The notes under the pieces: model-generated | What the model was told of the DNA's origin: nothing | What the model saw: the letters and a program-made list of their open reading frames with translations, nothing else | The model's database searches: none | Shown: piece by piece, positions 1-9,894 of the stretch | Numbering within the stretch: the first letter of the stretch is position 1 | Layout: each line of letters opens with the position of its first letter | Made by a program: the position numbers and the translations under genes | Assembly: GCA_039619475.1 (NCBI GenBank) | Contig: CM077116.1 | Coordinates: 33,615,183 to 33,679,182 of the forward strand | DNA from: Icerya purchasi | Lineage: Eukaryota > Arthropoda > Insecta > Hemiptera > Monophlebidae | Direction of reading: 5' to 3' | Length of the DNA stretch: 64,000 bases

Positions 1-3000
1 AATGAAAACGGTGAAAATCCAGGAAGGAAAGATAACTCTCGCATTGTTGAAACTAACAGAAAGAAAACCACGATAAAAGAGAGAAAGAAAAGATAGCTTG
101 AGAATAAGTAGAAACGATGGGAAAAAAAAGTAAGATAAAAAACCTCACATAAATAAATAAAAATGGAAACGTTTAAAAAGGTAGAGAAGTTTCCATTAAA
201 AAAATGAGCGAACCGTCTGACGAAACATGTGCAGCTAGCAACGCTTCTGCTCGGATGCAACCGGTAAGACTTTTTACCTGCCACCAATCATTTCTCGGAA
301 TTAACTGAAAAGTAGAATTTTCCTCGTCGTTGAAATTTCATTATTTCCAATTTTTCTATCTGTTTCAGTTAGGTTTTCTGTACGCTCTTTTCTTTAATGG
401 TTCGGGCCACAAGCTGAAAAGTGTAAAATCCGACTATTTCTAGCAAAGCGCTGTAACTATACAATTGTATAGCAGACAAGTGCTAGCAATTAATTATTTT
501 TACGATGGGCCACCACCAGTTATTACAGCACTATCAAGTAGCAATAAACAACATATCTTTCATCGAAGTGCTTTGCAGAATAGGAGGTAGTAGTGGTTAG
601 GCGACTTTACCGTTCTCTTTGGTCGGGCCGTTTTATTAAAGAATTTTATATGAAAAAAAACAATTCAAAATTATTGGAAGGGACGGTTAAGTTATTTTTG
701 AGTTAGATATATCTATTGGGGAATTTTACGTAAAACAATTAAATAATTGTTTGCTAGAGCGGCGAAATTTAAATTTCGAAGATCTGTCTGTGTCAAATCG
801 TTTTTTGTTTTTTTTTTTCGGTCATTTTATATAGAACGCTTTGCGATTACTTAATATATGAATAATATGATAGGAAACTTGATTAAAATGGCGTATTAGC
901 TTAAGGATATCACATAACAGTGAGGTTAAAAGTAAAGAAAAAAGCGGTGCCATCGTGTACCATCGCAAATGGCATGCAATTGTATGACGGATAAAGTCCA
1001 GCGGTAAACGCGTTACATTATAAAAACGGTTATATTTTGTAGTTCACAAAACATTTCTCTCAGAAAACATTGTGACTATGGTAAATCATGCTGTACCGAA
1101 GAAATATTACAAAACAACTAAAACGAGCTTTATTAAAATGCCGAATTCAATCAGAAGACACAGAGTATCAAAATCATATTGACACTGCTCTGAAGTATTT
1201 GTCTTTTTTAAGGAATTATTAAGTATTGTCATGTAATAGTTACGGGAAAAGTTTTTAATTCAGGCTAAATATTTTGCTGCACTGATTGAAGCGATAGTTG
1301 ATATTATTTGTTTTACAACATTTTGATAGGGATATAAAGCTTAAATAAAAAAAAAAAACGTATTTGCTTTGTTCCCGCAAAAAAAAAAAAAAACAGTTGA
1401 GAAGTTTTGACTGATCTAACCTTGGATTCATTGAAAAAGGGTTATTCGCACTTAGAATATCTGCGAGGAGGCCCCCCATGGTTATGACGGTTCTTCAATA
1501 TGTCTAAAAAATTCAAAGGAGTTCCGGCTCATCCGTGCAATTACAACCACCTGTAATATACATCTGTGCTTCGCGTAAATTAATTATTTCAATAACAAAT
1601 GTTTGTAAAATTTAAAATGTAAGAAATATGTACATTAGCCGTATAGTTTTTACAAGAATCACATGGAACGACCTGCTCTTTTCAAAATCATTATCATAAA
1701 TAACAACGTCGATGAAAGAAGATATAAACTAAAATCCGATTCCGATGCAAATGGTATTTTACAGTTCATGAAAAGGTTCAATGTTACACAGAAAATGATT
1801 ACGCTGCAACATCTCGCGCATTTAATTTTATAATTACAGGACCATAGTTACAACTATTTTTCAGTTAATAATATCAGTGGCAACGGATCTGGCAGTCTAT
1901 TACCATGGACCTCAGAACATGTAATACATTAGTTGATAACGTTATTCGCTGTTTAAGTAGTATCGAACATAGGAAGATGTAATTCGTTGTGTTATGTTAC
2001 ATTCGGAAAAGCAGCCCGCTCAATACAATAAGCATAGTAAAGCTGAAAACTTCGGGTCATTGAAAAAAATCGTCAGAATATCCTGACTGACAATGTAAAA
2101 GAATATGTATATTATGCAGACTGAACATATTTATGTACCATTTATTAACTACATCAGCTCTGAACTCGGAAGTTAATTTGTAAAAGATAAACACGAACAT
2201 ATTATAAATCTGCTTGATCTAGTTCCTAAACGTTTAAAGGAAATTATATTATTTGGATAACACTTTGCAAGCGGTTAAAATCTATCACAATGATTTACCG
2301 GTACTTCATTAAGGAGAGAACTGTAATTAAATTGGCAATTCAATAAAAGTAATTTCTACCGCGCGGGCTCAGTAAGATTAAACGGATTGGCGGCTTTATA
2401 TTTTTATAATGAAATTTGCTCCAGAAACACTGTGCCATAGACGATTATCGGAACTTGATAAATACGTACCACAAATCTGTACTAATTTTAATTTACAAAA
2501 ATTGCATATTTTTTATTTACACTTTAGATTTAATTTACAATTCAATCTTGAAATAATATAAACCTAGTGTTGTATTATTTATAATAGTCCGAAAATTTCA
2601 TCATTTTCATATATTGTAAACAGACGGTCTGATTTAAAAACATCGCTAATAATTCCATACGTAATATACTAAACGTTGGCGGGCTATTTTAAAAATAATC
2701 TCTTATTAAATTTTATTCGAAATTCTTTAATATTTTTAAATTTACTTTTCAGTATCTTTATTTTAGTAAATGCTTTCTTGTATCACAAAAATAATCATCG
2801 TAATATTTTATCTATTCTACATTTTTAGCCTACTACTTCGATTCAGTTTTTTTTTCTTCTCTCTATTAGTCTCTACTCATTTTTTAGATTGCATTAGTAT
2901 GCTTTTTATGATTTTCCAAACTACATGCAGGGGTGAATGTTTAAAAATCGCAATTTAAAAGTCGTGCACTCATTTGTATGCACCTTCCTCTGAAAGACTT

Positions 3001-3879
3001 ATCACATTTACCATGTACCACAGTATTCCGCGTCTACGGTGTCGAATAAGGTTTAAACGAAGCTTATGCCATAGGTAAATGTTAAAATGTGCAATGATAA
3101 AGAAAAAGAGGGAAAAATGCGATCATTATGCTAGCTCTGAGAACTAAAAGTTATTTTCTCAAATTTAACAAGTCGAACCCTCTTGACGATGGTAAGAAGT
3201 GCAATGAAATCATCAATGTGCGATTGAGTTTGTTGTGGAAAATCTTCAATGTAATGCTGTTACGTAAGCGGTCGATGTGTTAGATGTGACAGAAATAATA
3301 TTTCATTAGCAAAATTTAACGTAGCAATTTTTTTTTTGCATTAATACTGCTGGCCTATATGCTGCTGTGGTTGTAATAGTTGTATCGTTGCATAGTGGCC
3401 CACATCTGTATGCACAGCAGCGTGCTACATACTCGTTGTTTTTTGAATCCACTTTGAATTTGATGCATTTACACAAACAACGGCAATAACTACCTGAACC
3501 GTGAAATTGGCGGATCGATCTGAGGCACGTTATATCTTTGTTGTTAGAATAACGCGATCGTTTCTCTTCCGCCCACTTGCTATTCCCGCCTACATCCGTT
3601 CTCGCACAGGCTCAAGTGTTCACATGCACACGACACACGCACACACACCTACACGTGTACGTGCGCGCACTCATGCAATAGCAGTGCATTTAAGCAGGCC
3701 TGTCTGTAATATCAGACACTTCATAGATGATAATACCGAAATAATTACGAATTATAAAGTTAAAAACTTTTCTTTGTCCTCGGGAATCTGCGTATTTCGC
3801 TGAACATCTTCAAATAATTAGTCATCCGAAAATAATCAAAAATTTGATCATAGAAAAAAAAAAAAGGTTAAGACGGATC
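1..3879. other. AT-rich sequence without recognisable genes
   Basis: I see no coding similarity, RNA gene or clear repeat family in this stretch. It contains scattered short A and T runs. Around 3610-3680 there is a CA/TG-rich patch (cacacgcacacacacc and acgtgtacgtgcgcgcac) resembling a decayed dinucleotide repeat. Small open frames here (for example 1255-1479, 2770-2958 and 3501-3803) have low-complexity or unconvincing translations. Confidence 0.6.
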
Positions 3880-4148
3880 CATTAACGGTCGGAACTCTAT
3901 CGATAAAACTAATTTAAACCGATAAACTAAATAGCCGAAAACTAAGCTCCGACAATTTAAAAATGAGACGTTCCATAATTACATAACAAATCTGGCACCC
4001 GACAAAACAACTAACTACAACGTGTTAGGAAAACTACGAAAAGTATGAAGAATAATATCTCTCATTATTCTTCAATGAAAGCGGATAATAACGCCTGGAC
4101 ACGCAGTAATGGAGAAAAAGCCGATTTATTTGTTGAGTACCTATCCAG
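3880..4148 (+). mobile_element. Jockey-type LINE, endonuclease-RT linker (first half of a split element)
   Basis: The plus strand translates to a linker typical of Jockey elements between endonuclease and RT: NLAPDKTTNYN near 3985-4020, and after a small frame disturbance a segment with NAWTRSNGEKADLFVEYLS near 4090-4147. Known Jockey proteins have the comparable LSPTDxTNYSLWK and WARSxxEKAxxFAEHL motifs here. The similarity stops abruptly at 4148 and resumes in the same reading frame at 8673, so this is probably the upstream half of the element whose RT lies at 8673-9355. It is a pseudogene with frameshifts; no endonuclease core was found upstream. Confidence 0.6.
4138..4148. repeat. Left copy of 11-bp direct repeat (putative TSD)
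   Basis: TACCTATCCAG occurs here and again at 8673-8683. The second copy continues the interrupted Jockey coding frame, so the pair looks like a target-site duplication bounding everything between 4149 and 8672. Confidence 0.6.
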
Positions 4149-4338
4149 AAGAAGAAGAAAAAACGTATATTTGCGCTTAATTTTTTAACAAATAACAATA
4201 CATAACTTAAGCGGGTAATCTGTACCGGAAAAACATGATTTCCTTATCAGATAACTATATATGTATATCAGAACACGAAAATGATAAACAAGAAAAAGAA
4301 TCTATAATTATAGACGGGAAAAGTTTAAAAAAACCTGA

Positions 4339-6975
4339 CACATTAGCTTATTAAATAGTTTAAGTTTTAGTGACAAAGATGCTGCAGACACCTCTTGGTT
4401 CGAAGACTTTACAGATAGAGTTGCTCCTCCTTACGTCCCCTCGGTAAAAGAAGTACCTGATTCTACAATCCCCCCATTTACCTCCCACTTTTTGTCTAGC
4501 CCTATTAGTTATAATGAGCTATTCCTACCGATAAGAAATAAAAAAGACTCTTCTCCGGGTTTAGATGGCATAACATACTCTGTCATAAATAATCTAGGTG
4601 AAAACTCTAAACAGTACCTACTGGATATATTTAATGGTTTTTTACACGAACGTGTTTTTCCGCCACAGTGGTCGAAATTCCTGGTAGTTGCTATTCCCAA
4701 GGCCGGCAAACCTTCTAATAAAGCATCATCGTACAGACCGATTGCGCCGGCTTCGTGTTTCAGGAAATGTTTCGAGATTGTATTCAAGAACAGACTCACA
4801 TGGTGGACTGAAAATAATAACATTTTCCCGCACGGTCTGTTTGGTTTCAGACCTGGCCTAGGAACCATAGATTGCATCGCCCATCTACTTAATGACATCT
4901 ACCTCTCCTTTTTAAACAAAGAGTTTTTAGTTGCGACCTTCTTGGATATAGAGGGAGCCTTTGATAATGTATCGATTCCCATTTTAGTAGAAAGGTTAAG
5001 AAAATCGGGTATCCCTGATAGTTTTGCTAAATTCATCTGTTCACTTTTTTCAAAGAGAACCCTTTTTTTCCTTAATCCAGGCAAACACAAATTCATTATT
5101 AAGCATGCTTACACGGGTCTGGCTCAGGGCTCTGTTTTGAGTCCAATATTATTTAATTTTTATGTATTAGCTTTATTTCATACACCGATACCCCCAAACT
5201 CACGAATTTTGTCATATGCTGATGATTTTGTTATCTATAGTATTCATAAGAATGTCTCTCGCTGTGTTCGCGAAAATCAACTTTGTTTATCTCGTTGTAA
5301 TGGAACATTACATGATATTGGGCTTAATATATCTCCCGCTAAGTCAGCATTTTTCATCTGTACAACTAGATTATCCTTTTCTCGTGATCTTGCAATTCAC
5401 ATCGGTGATGAGCCTCTTCCCATGGTTACTTGCGTTAAGTATTTGGGGATGCATTTGGATATGAAGCTTACCTGGTCTCGCCACATATTACTACTCCATA
5501 AACAAACCTTACAAATTACTAACTTGCTGAAAGCCATTGGTAACAGCTCCTGGGGCGCGGATCCAGCAATTCTTAACTTAATTTTTAGAACCCTAATTAT
5601 TTCTCGTCTTGACTATGGTTCCATGTTCTACGGTTCGGCCTCCAGATCTAATCTGTCTAAACTTGATATTATACAAAACCTTTGCCTGCGAATTATTACC
5701 GGTAATCTGAGGTCTTCTCCGATTGCTTGTCTCCAGATCGAGAATAAAACACCTCCCCTATTTATAAGAAGGAATGTTCTTACTGATCGATATGCGCTCA
5801 AATATTGTAATTACCGATTTCCCTCTCTAGTGCATCAACTCAAAGTTATCAGCACCCATTGGAGATTTGTTTCTTCTAAGTTACCATTATTAGCAAGACG
5901 AATCTCGATCTATCACAAGTATTGCCTCGCTCTTATTCCTAAGGTTCTATCTCACTATTTCTCTTATACATTTTTCATTAATATAATAAATATAAATATT
6001 GACACCACATTAGTTCAGAAAATTGAAGATACTAATCTATCGTTATCCGTACTGTGGTTCAATAATTTTATTAATAACAAATATCCGGATTGCATCAAAA
6101 TATTTACAGATGGTGCTAAGCTCATAGGTCCCCATAGTCTCACTGGTTCCGCTTTCATTGTAGCTAACGTTACAATTCAAAAATTCGAGCTTCCTCCTGA
6201 TGCATCTGTTTTTACCGCCGAACTGTTGGCTATCGATAAGGCTCTTGATTTCATATTAAATGTTCTTAACCCGGATAATAAATTTACAATTTTCTCCGAT
6301 AGCCTGGGTGCCCTGATCGCCCTAGATCATAGTTCGTTTAATTATAAATGTCACCCGCTTATTTACGAGATCAAAACTAAATACCTTCAAATTATTAATA
6401 ACAATGGCTGTTTAAACTTTTATTGGATTCCCAGTCATCGCGGGATTGGGCTAAATGATGACGTTGATGCCGCGGCTAAATGCGCTGCCTTGAATGGAAT
6501 TATATTCCCGTTCATTCCTTCCTCAGACTTATATCACAGGAGTCAGGCCACTGCCTTGGAGGATTGGATAACTTATAGAGATAGGCAGAATACTGGTAGA
6601 TATTACAATATGGTTCAGTCTGATATACCTTCGCTTCCTTGGTATTTCGATATTCCACAGTCTATCCCCGGTCGTCTTATTCGTAAGTATGTCACACTAG
6701 TTTGTAGATTGCGTATGGGGCATTCCCGGGTGCCTCTAAATTTTGCAGACTCCTCTGGATGCAACAGTAATCATACTAGGTCTACCTTCATTGATGACAT
6801 TAATCATTTGCTGTTCAGCTGTGACAAATACGAGCACAATAGGAAAAGGTTTTATAAAGAATTAATTTCATGCGGATTGTTCCCTCCATATAGTGTTCAT
6901 TACTTACTGTGTTCTGGACATACAGCAATTTTTATTATGGTTCGCTTTATAATTAATAATAACATTTTGATTTAA
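4339..6975 (+). CDS. ORF2 C-terminal part: reverse transcriptase plus RNase H
   Basis: This is an open frame of about 878 codons from after a TGA at 4336 to TAA at 6973; it lacks its true start because the element is truncated. RT motifs appear in order: APGLDGI-like SPGLDGITYS near 4552-4581, YRPIAPASCFRK near 4732, GLFGFRPGLG near 4837, catalytic FLDIEGAFDN near 4941, GLAQGSVLSP near 5119, and the YADD box near 5214. RNase H follows with its acidic set: FTDGAK near 6106, TAELLAIDKA near 6214, SDSLGAL near 6298, and the histidine loop WIPSHRGIG near 6424. A C-terminal cysteine/histidine cluster (residues around 6755-6830) resembles the I-element tail. The frame is unbroken, unlike its relative at 53350-59634, suggesting more recent activity. 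It encodes target-primed reverse transcription functions only; no endonuclease is present. Confidence 0.9.
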   Translation, partial: HISLLNSLSFSDKDAADTSWFEDFTDRVAPPYVPSVKEVPDSTIPPFTSHFLSSPISYNELFLPIRNKKDSSPGLDGITYSVINNLGENSKQYLLDIFNGFLHERVFPPQWSKFLVVAIPKAGKPSNKASSYRPIAPASCFRKCFEIVFKNRLTWWTENNNIFPHGLFGFRPGLGTIDCIAHLLNDIYLSFLNKEFLVATFLDIEGAFDNVSIPILVERLRKSGIPDSFAKFICSLFSKRTLFFLNPGKHKFIIKHAYTGLAQGSVLSPILFNFYVLALFHTPIPPNSRILSYADDFVIYSIHKNVSRCVRENQLCLSRCNGTLHDIGLNISPAKSAFFICTTRLSFSRDLAIHIGDEPLPMVTCVKYLGMHLDMKLTWSRHILLLHKQTLQITNLLKAIGNSSWGADPAILNLIFRTLIISRLDYGSMFYGSASRSNLSKLDIIQNLCLRIITGNLRSSPIACLQIENKTPPLFIRRNVLTDRYALKYCNYRFPSLVHQLKVISTHWRFVSSKLPLLARRISIYHKYCLALIPKVLSHYFSYTFFINIININIDTTLVQKIEDTNLSLSVLWFNNFINNKYPDCIKIFTDGAKLIGPHSLTGSAFIVANVTIQKFELPPDASVFTAELLAIDKALDFILNVLNPDNKFTIFSDSLGALIALDHSSFNYKCHPLIYEIKTKYLQIINNNGCLNFYWIPSHRGIGLNDDVDAAAKCAALNGIIFPFIPSSDLYHRSQATALEDWITYRDRQNTGRYYNMVQSDIPSLPWYFDIPQSIPGRLIRKYVTLVCRLRMGHSRVPLNFADSSGCNSNHTRSTFIDDINHLLFSCDKYEHNRKRFYKELISCGLFPPYSVHYLLCSGHTAIFIMVRFIINNNILI

Positions 6976-7263
6976 TTATAATATTAGTAAATAGAAAAAA
7001 AATATATAAATAAATAAATAAAAAAAAAAAAAAAAAGAACAAGATAGAGAAAAAAGAAAATTAAGGAAAGATTTTATTAAAGGAACCAGAATTTTTTTAT
7101 TTTATTTTATTTACTTTTTTTTCTTTTTCGTTTCTTTTCTTATTTATTGAAGTTTATTACTTTATTGATGAAGTCAGTTAGTTTTATTTCATTTTATTCT
7201 TTATCAATCTATTTGTTACATTCTTTATTCAATTATTTATTTTTCTTACAACTTCCTTTTCCC

Positions 7264-7655
7264 ATCAGGCATTGCGAACATTGCCAGGCAACTGTGGTCA
7301 TATTGTAAGATGGGAATTTTTCAATTTTTAATTTGTATTTCTCATTTTGTCTTTTTGTTTTTTGTTTTCTCCTCTGAAAGAAAAATCTAATCTCTGTTTA
7401 TTAAGTTTCATCAGGCATTGTGGGCACTGCTCTGCAGTTGCGGCCATAATGTAGAAGGGTAACCTATTTTAATTTCTTCTTTGTTTTTCCTTGGTGAATT
7501 TCATTGCGCATTGTGGGCACTGCTCTGCAGTTGCGGCCATAATGTAGAATGATAACCCAATTTAATTTCTTCTTTGTTTTTGCTTGGTTAATTTCATTGC
7601 GCATTGTGGGCACTGCTCTACAGTTGCGGCCATAATGTAGAATAGAATGAAATTT
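7264..7655 (+). repeat. 3' UTR tandem repeats of the I-clade element
   Basis: Four copies of a core containing GCATTGTGGGCACTGCTCT and GCGGCCATAATGTA begin near 7264, 7409, 7502 and 7594. The last three are spaced 93 bp apart and nearly identical; the first is more diverged (GCATTGCGAACATTGCC) and lies 146 bp upstream. Related units occur in the 3' UTR of the minus-strand relative at 53480-53740. Confidence 0.85.
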
Positions 7656-7723
7656 CCTTCTCTGCTTTTTAGTCCTTTTTCTGTTAATATTAATTTTCCA
7701 TATCTATTCATAGTGTAGCTTGC

Positions 7724-7753
7724 TGGCCAAATGAACTGTATTTGTTCAGGCCA
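7724..7753 (+). other. 3'-terminal bulged hairpin of the I-clade element
   Basis: The arms TGGCC (7724-7728) and GGCCA (7749-7753) pair perfectly. An AAA bulge on the 5' side (7729-7731) precedes a second 5-bp stem TGAAC/GTTCA (7732-7736 and 7744-7748) with a 7-nt loop. The poly(A) begins directly after it. The same architecture with a different inner stem occurs at 53370-53406, so it may be the site recognised by the RT for target-primed reverse transcription; that role is inference. Confidence 0.7.
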
Positions 7754-7775
7754 ATAAAAAAAAAAAAAAAAAAAT

Positions 7776-8672
7776 GACTCAACATAAAATTAGCATAATC
7801 TCGCAATTTAGATGAAATTCTAAGAGTTCATGAAAATAAATTAACAAGTTGGTGAGAAACAGAGATATAGGGCTGTAAAAATACTCAGAGTAATACATGT
7901 TTAATTCGTCTGTGTTTATATTTCTTGTATCTATGTTTTAAGGACTGATAATTATACCTACCTATATTGTTTATAGTTATAATGTCAGACATAGCGCAAT
8001 AATTAAAGAAACTTATTGCACGTTCTTTTATAATCTCACTGACATATGGAAAATGCAGATAATCATGTATGGTTTTAATGCGTGTGTATCGTGACTTATT
8101 TAATATGATTCTAAAACAATGGTTTTGAATTCGCTGGAGCTTCATTAAGTTACTATGGCTGGTCGAACACCAGACTGGAGCAGCATATAATAGCGTGGGT
8201 AGTAATACCGCTTTATAAATCATGAACTTATTGGACACTGTTAGACATGATTTTCTATTAAAAATCGGAAACAGGTTACATAACTTACGCTGAGTTTTAT
8301 AAATACGTTGATTTATATGCTTTGTAAACGTAAGTTTTTTATCTAGTGTCATACCTAAGTGTGAGTTACCTCGTCTTTCCATTCGATCGTATTGTTTTTA
8401 ATTTTAACGTGATTGTTAATTGTTGGCCTGCGCTTTGTAAATATAATTGCCTCAGATTTATTTTCGTTGATATTAATTCTCCATTTAGTGAAGTATTTGA
8501 CTAACTTATTTGCGGCATCCGTGAGTCGTCGACATATTGTATCAATTCGGTAGGATGTGGCGACAAGTGCAGTGTCATCAGCGTAAAGATTTAGACTTAC
8601 ATGATTTGTAAGCGGAAGGTCGTTTATGTATAAGATAAAAAGGTAGAGACCCAAGATGCTCCCCTGAGGAAC
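7776..8672 (-). pseudogene. Jockey-type RT fragment (minus strand)
   Basis: Read on the minus strand from 8672, the copy begins inside RT at VPQGSILG, continues through YINDLP, the YADDTALVA box (near 8570-8600), KSEAIIF and then, after a frameshift near 8370-8385, LGMTLDKKLTFTKHI and the post-RT region LLPTLLYAAPVWC. It lacks endonuclease and the N-terminal half of RT, so it is 5'-truncated. Its stop lies near 7885, and the region down to 7776 is probably 3' UTR, where the adjacent plus-strand I-type element ends. It is inactive because of truncation and frameshift. Confidence 0.8.
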
Positions 8673-8683
8673 TACCTATCCAG
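8673..8683. repeat. Right copy of 11-bp direct repeat (putative TSD)
   Basis: TACCTATCCAG repeats the sequence at 4138-4148. Removing the material between the copies joins two Jockey coding segments in frame. Confidence 0.6.
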
Positions 8684-9355
8684 TTTATTTCAGGAACGCA
8701 AGAGTAATATATTAAATGAAGCCGATGAATACGTAAACATTTACTTATGGACGCGTCATTTCAGATGTCTGTCTCTATAAAATCAGTTTCCTCCGTGGAC
8801 GTACATACAAAACCATCTGCAGATAAAAAAGAAGCACCGCGTTATGATGTAATAACTGCGAATATTTTAAAAAACCTAACGAAGAAGAAAGCTGTATCTT
8901 TGATAACGCATATATATTTAACTCCGCGCTAAAAGAAATTTGCAGCCATCGTCATGATACATAAACTAGGTAATGCAAGGAACAGCTTCTTATAGGTCCA
9001 TTAGTTTGTCACCAATTATCTCGAAATTGTTTGCTAAAGAGCCGTTAAAAAAAAAAAAAAAACTAAATTCAAACTGACCGTTCCGTTTTAGGAACAAACA
9101 CAGGAAACTATAGAATAGATACAATAATAATTGATGATATAAACCGCTGCTTTGAAGCAAAGGATCATTGTTCAGCCGCATTTTTGGATTCGAAAATAGA
9201 GTATGGCACACTGGCTTATTGTACAAAATTAAAAGCAAACTGTCTTATTAATACTACGTACTATTTAAATAATATTTGAAAGGTAGAAATTTCTAGGTAA
9301 ACGTAAATGGTACCTGTACTCCGGTGTATACGCCATTGGTTCTGGTGTAAGGTGT
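8673..9355 (+). pseudogene. Jockey-type LINE RT (second half of a split element)
   Basis: After the repeat at 8673-8683 the frame continues the linker begun at 3880-4148. A 1-nt shift then leads to SFQMSVSIKSVSSVDV and EAPRYDVITANILKNL (8760-8880), matching the Jockey pre-RT region. Beyond this, broken frames contain SYRSISLSPIISKLF (near 8980-9020), CFEAKDHCSAAFLD (near 9150-9195), VWHTGLLYKIK and VNVNGTCTPVYAIGSGV (to about 9355). Several stops, frameshifts and an A17 run at 9047-9063 show long decay. The match to RT ends before the YADD box. Confidence 0.65.
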
Positions 9356-9429
9356 ATCTGATCCAACATTGTCCCAAATTCGCACATCGGACTTTCCAGT
9401 AAATGATAATATTAGTTCAAGCATGTATG

Positions 9430-9635
9430 CGCACCACCGCCACTGCTAACGCCACCGCCGCTACCACCATCGCCGCAATATCCGCCGTCACCATTGCCAC
9501 CACTATCACTGATGCAGAGCTGCTGCTATGAAAATGGGCCACCCACACACTACCAGGCACATCACCATCGCCGCAATAGTTGTCACTGCAATAGCCGCCA
9601 TCACCACTGTTGCAATAGCTGCTGATGTCGTCCGT
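9430..9635. repeat. CCN/GCN trinucleotide-rich low-complexity block
   Basis: The block is an imperfect run of CCA, CCG, GCC and ATC triplets (for example ccaccgccactgc, accatcgccgcaat), with a partly duplicated core: caccatcgccgcaata near 9465-9480 recurs near 9562-9577. It is much more GC-rich than its surroundings. The frame could encode Ala/Thr-rich peptide but nothing marks it as a gene. Confidence 0.6.
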
Positions 9636-9894
9636 TTGACAGTGGTTTCCTTTAATGGTTAAGGTTTACTAAGGCGCTTATTATTCTCCTCCGGAAGTTT
9701 GTAAAATTTCTGTTCTTTATTATCCATATCTGATAGATGAAATAGTCTTTTTCTTTTTTTGTATTTTTTGTACAATTTGGTAGGGTTGATGTTACTGTTA
9801 CCTCCAGTTCTAATATTGGTGTAGATGGGTGAATGTCAGCCTTATTGAAGGTTCATTTTTAACATATACCACTAACTACACTGCTACATGTGAT

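Larger units (their letters stand above)
4330..7774 (+). mobile_element. I-clade non-LTR retrotransposon, 5'-truncated copy
   Basis: This copy contains RT, RNase H and a C-terminal cysteine-histidine region in one long open frame, then a repeat-bearing 3' UTR, a terminal hairpin and a run of about 20 A residues ending at 7774. Endonuclease and ORF1 are absent, as expected for incomplete reverse transcription; similarity to the fuller copy at 53350-59634 begins near 4340-4380. RNase H downstream of RT, together with the motif set, places it in the I group rather than Jockey or R1. The left boundary is uncertain and I found no private TSD for this copy. Confidence 0.85.

Noticed and set aside
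4149..8672. Twin priming as an explanation of the tail-to-tail arrangement
   Set aside because: Twin priming inverts part of one element; here the two halves belong to different clades (I and Jockey), so nesting is more likely.
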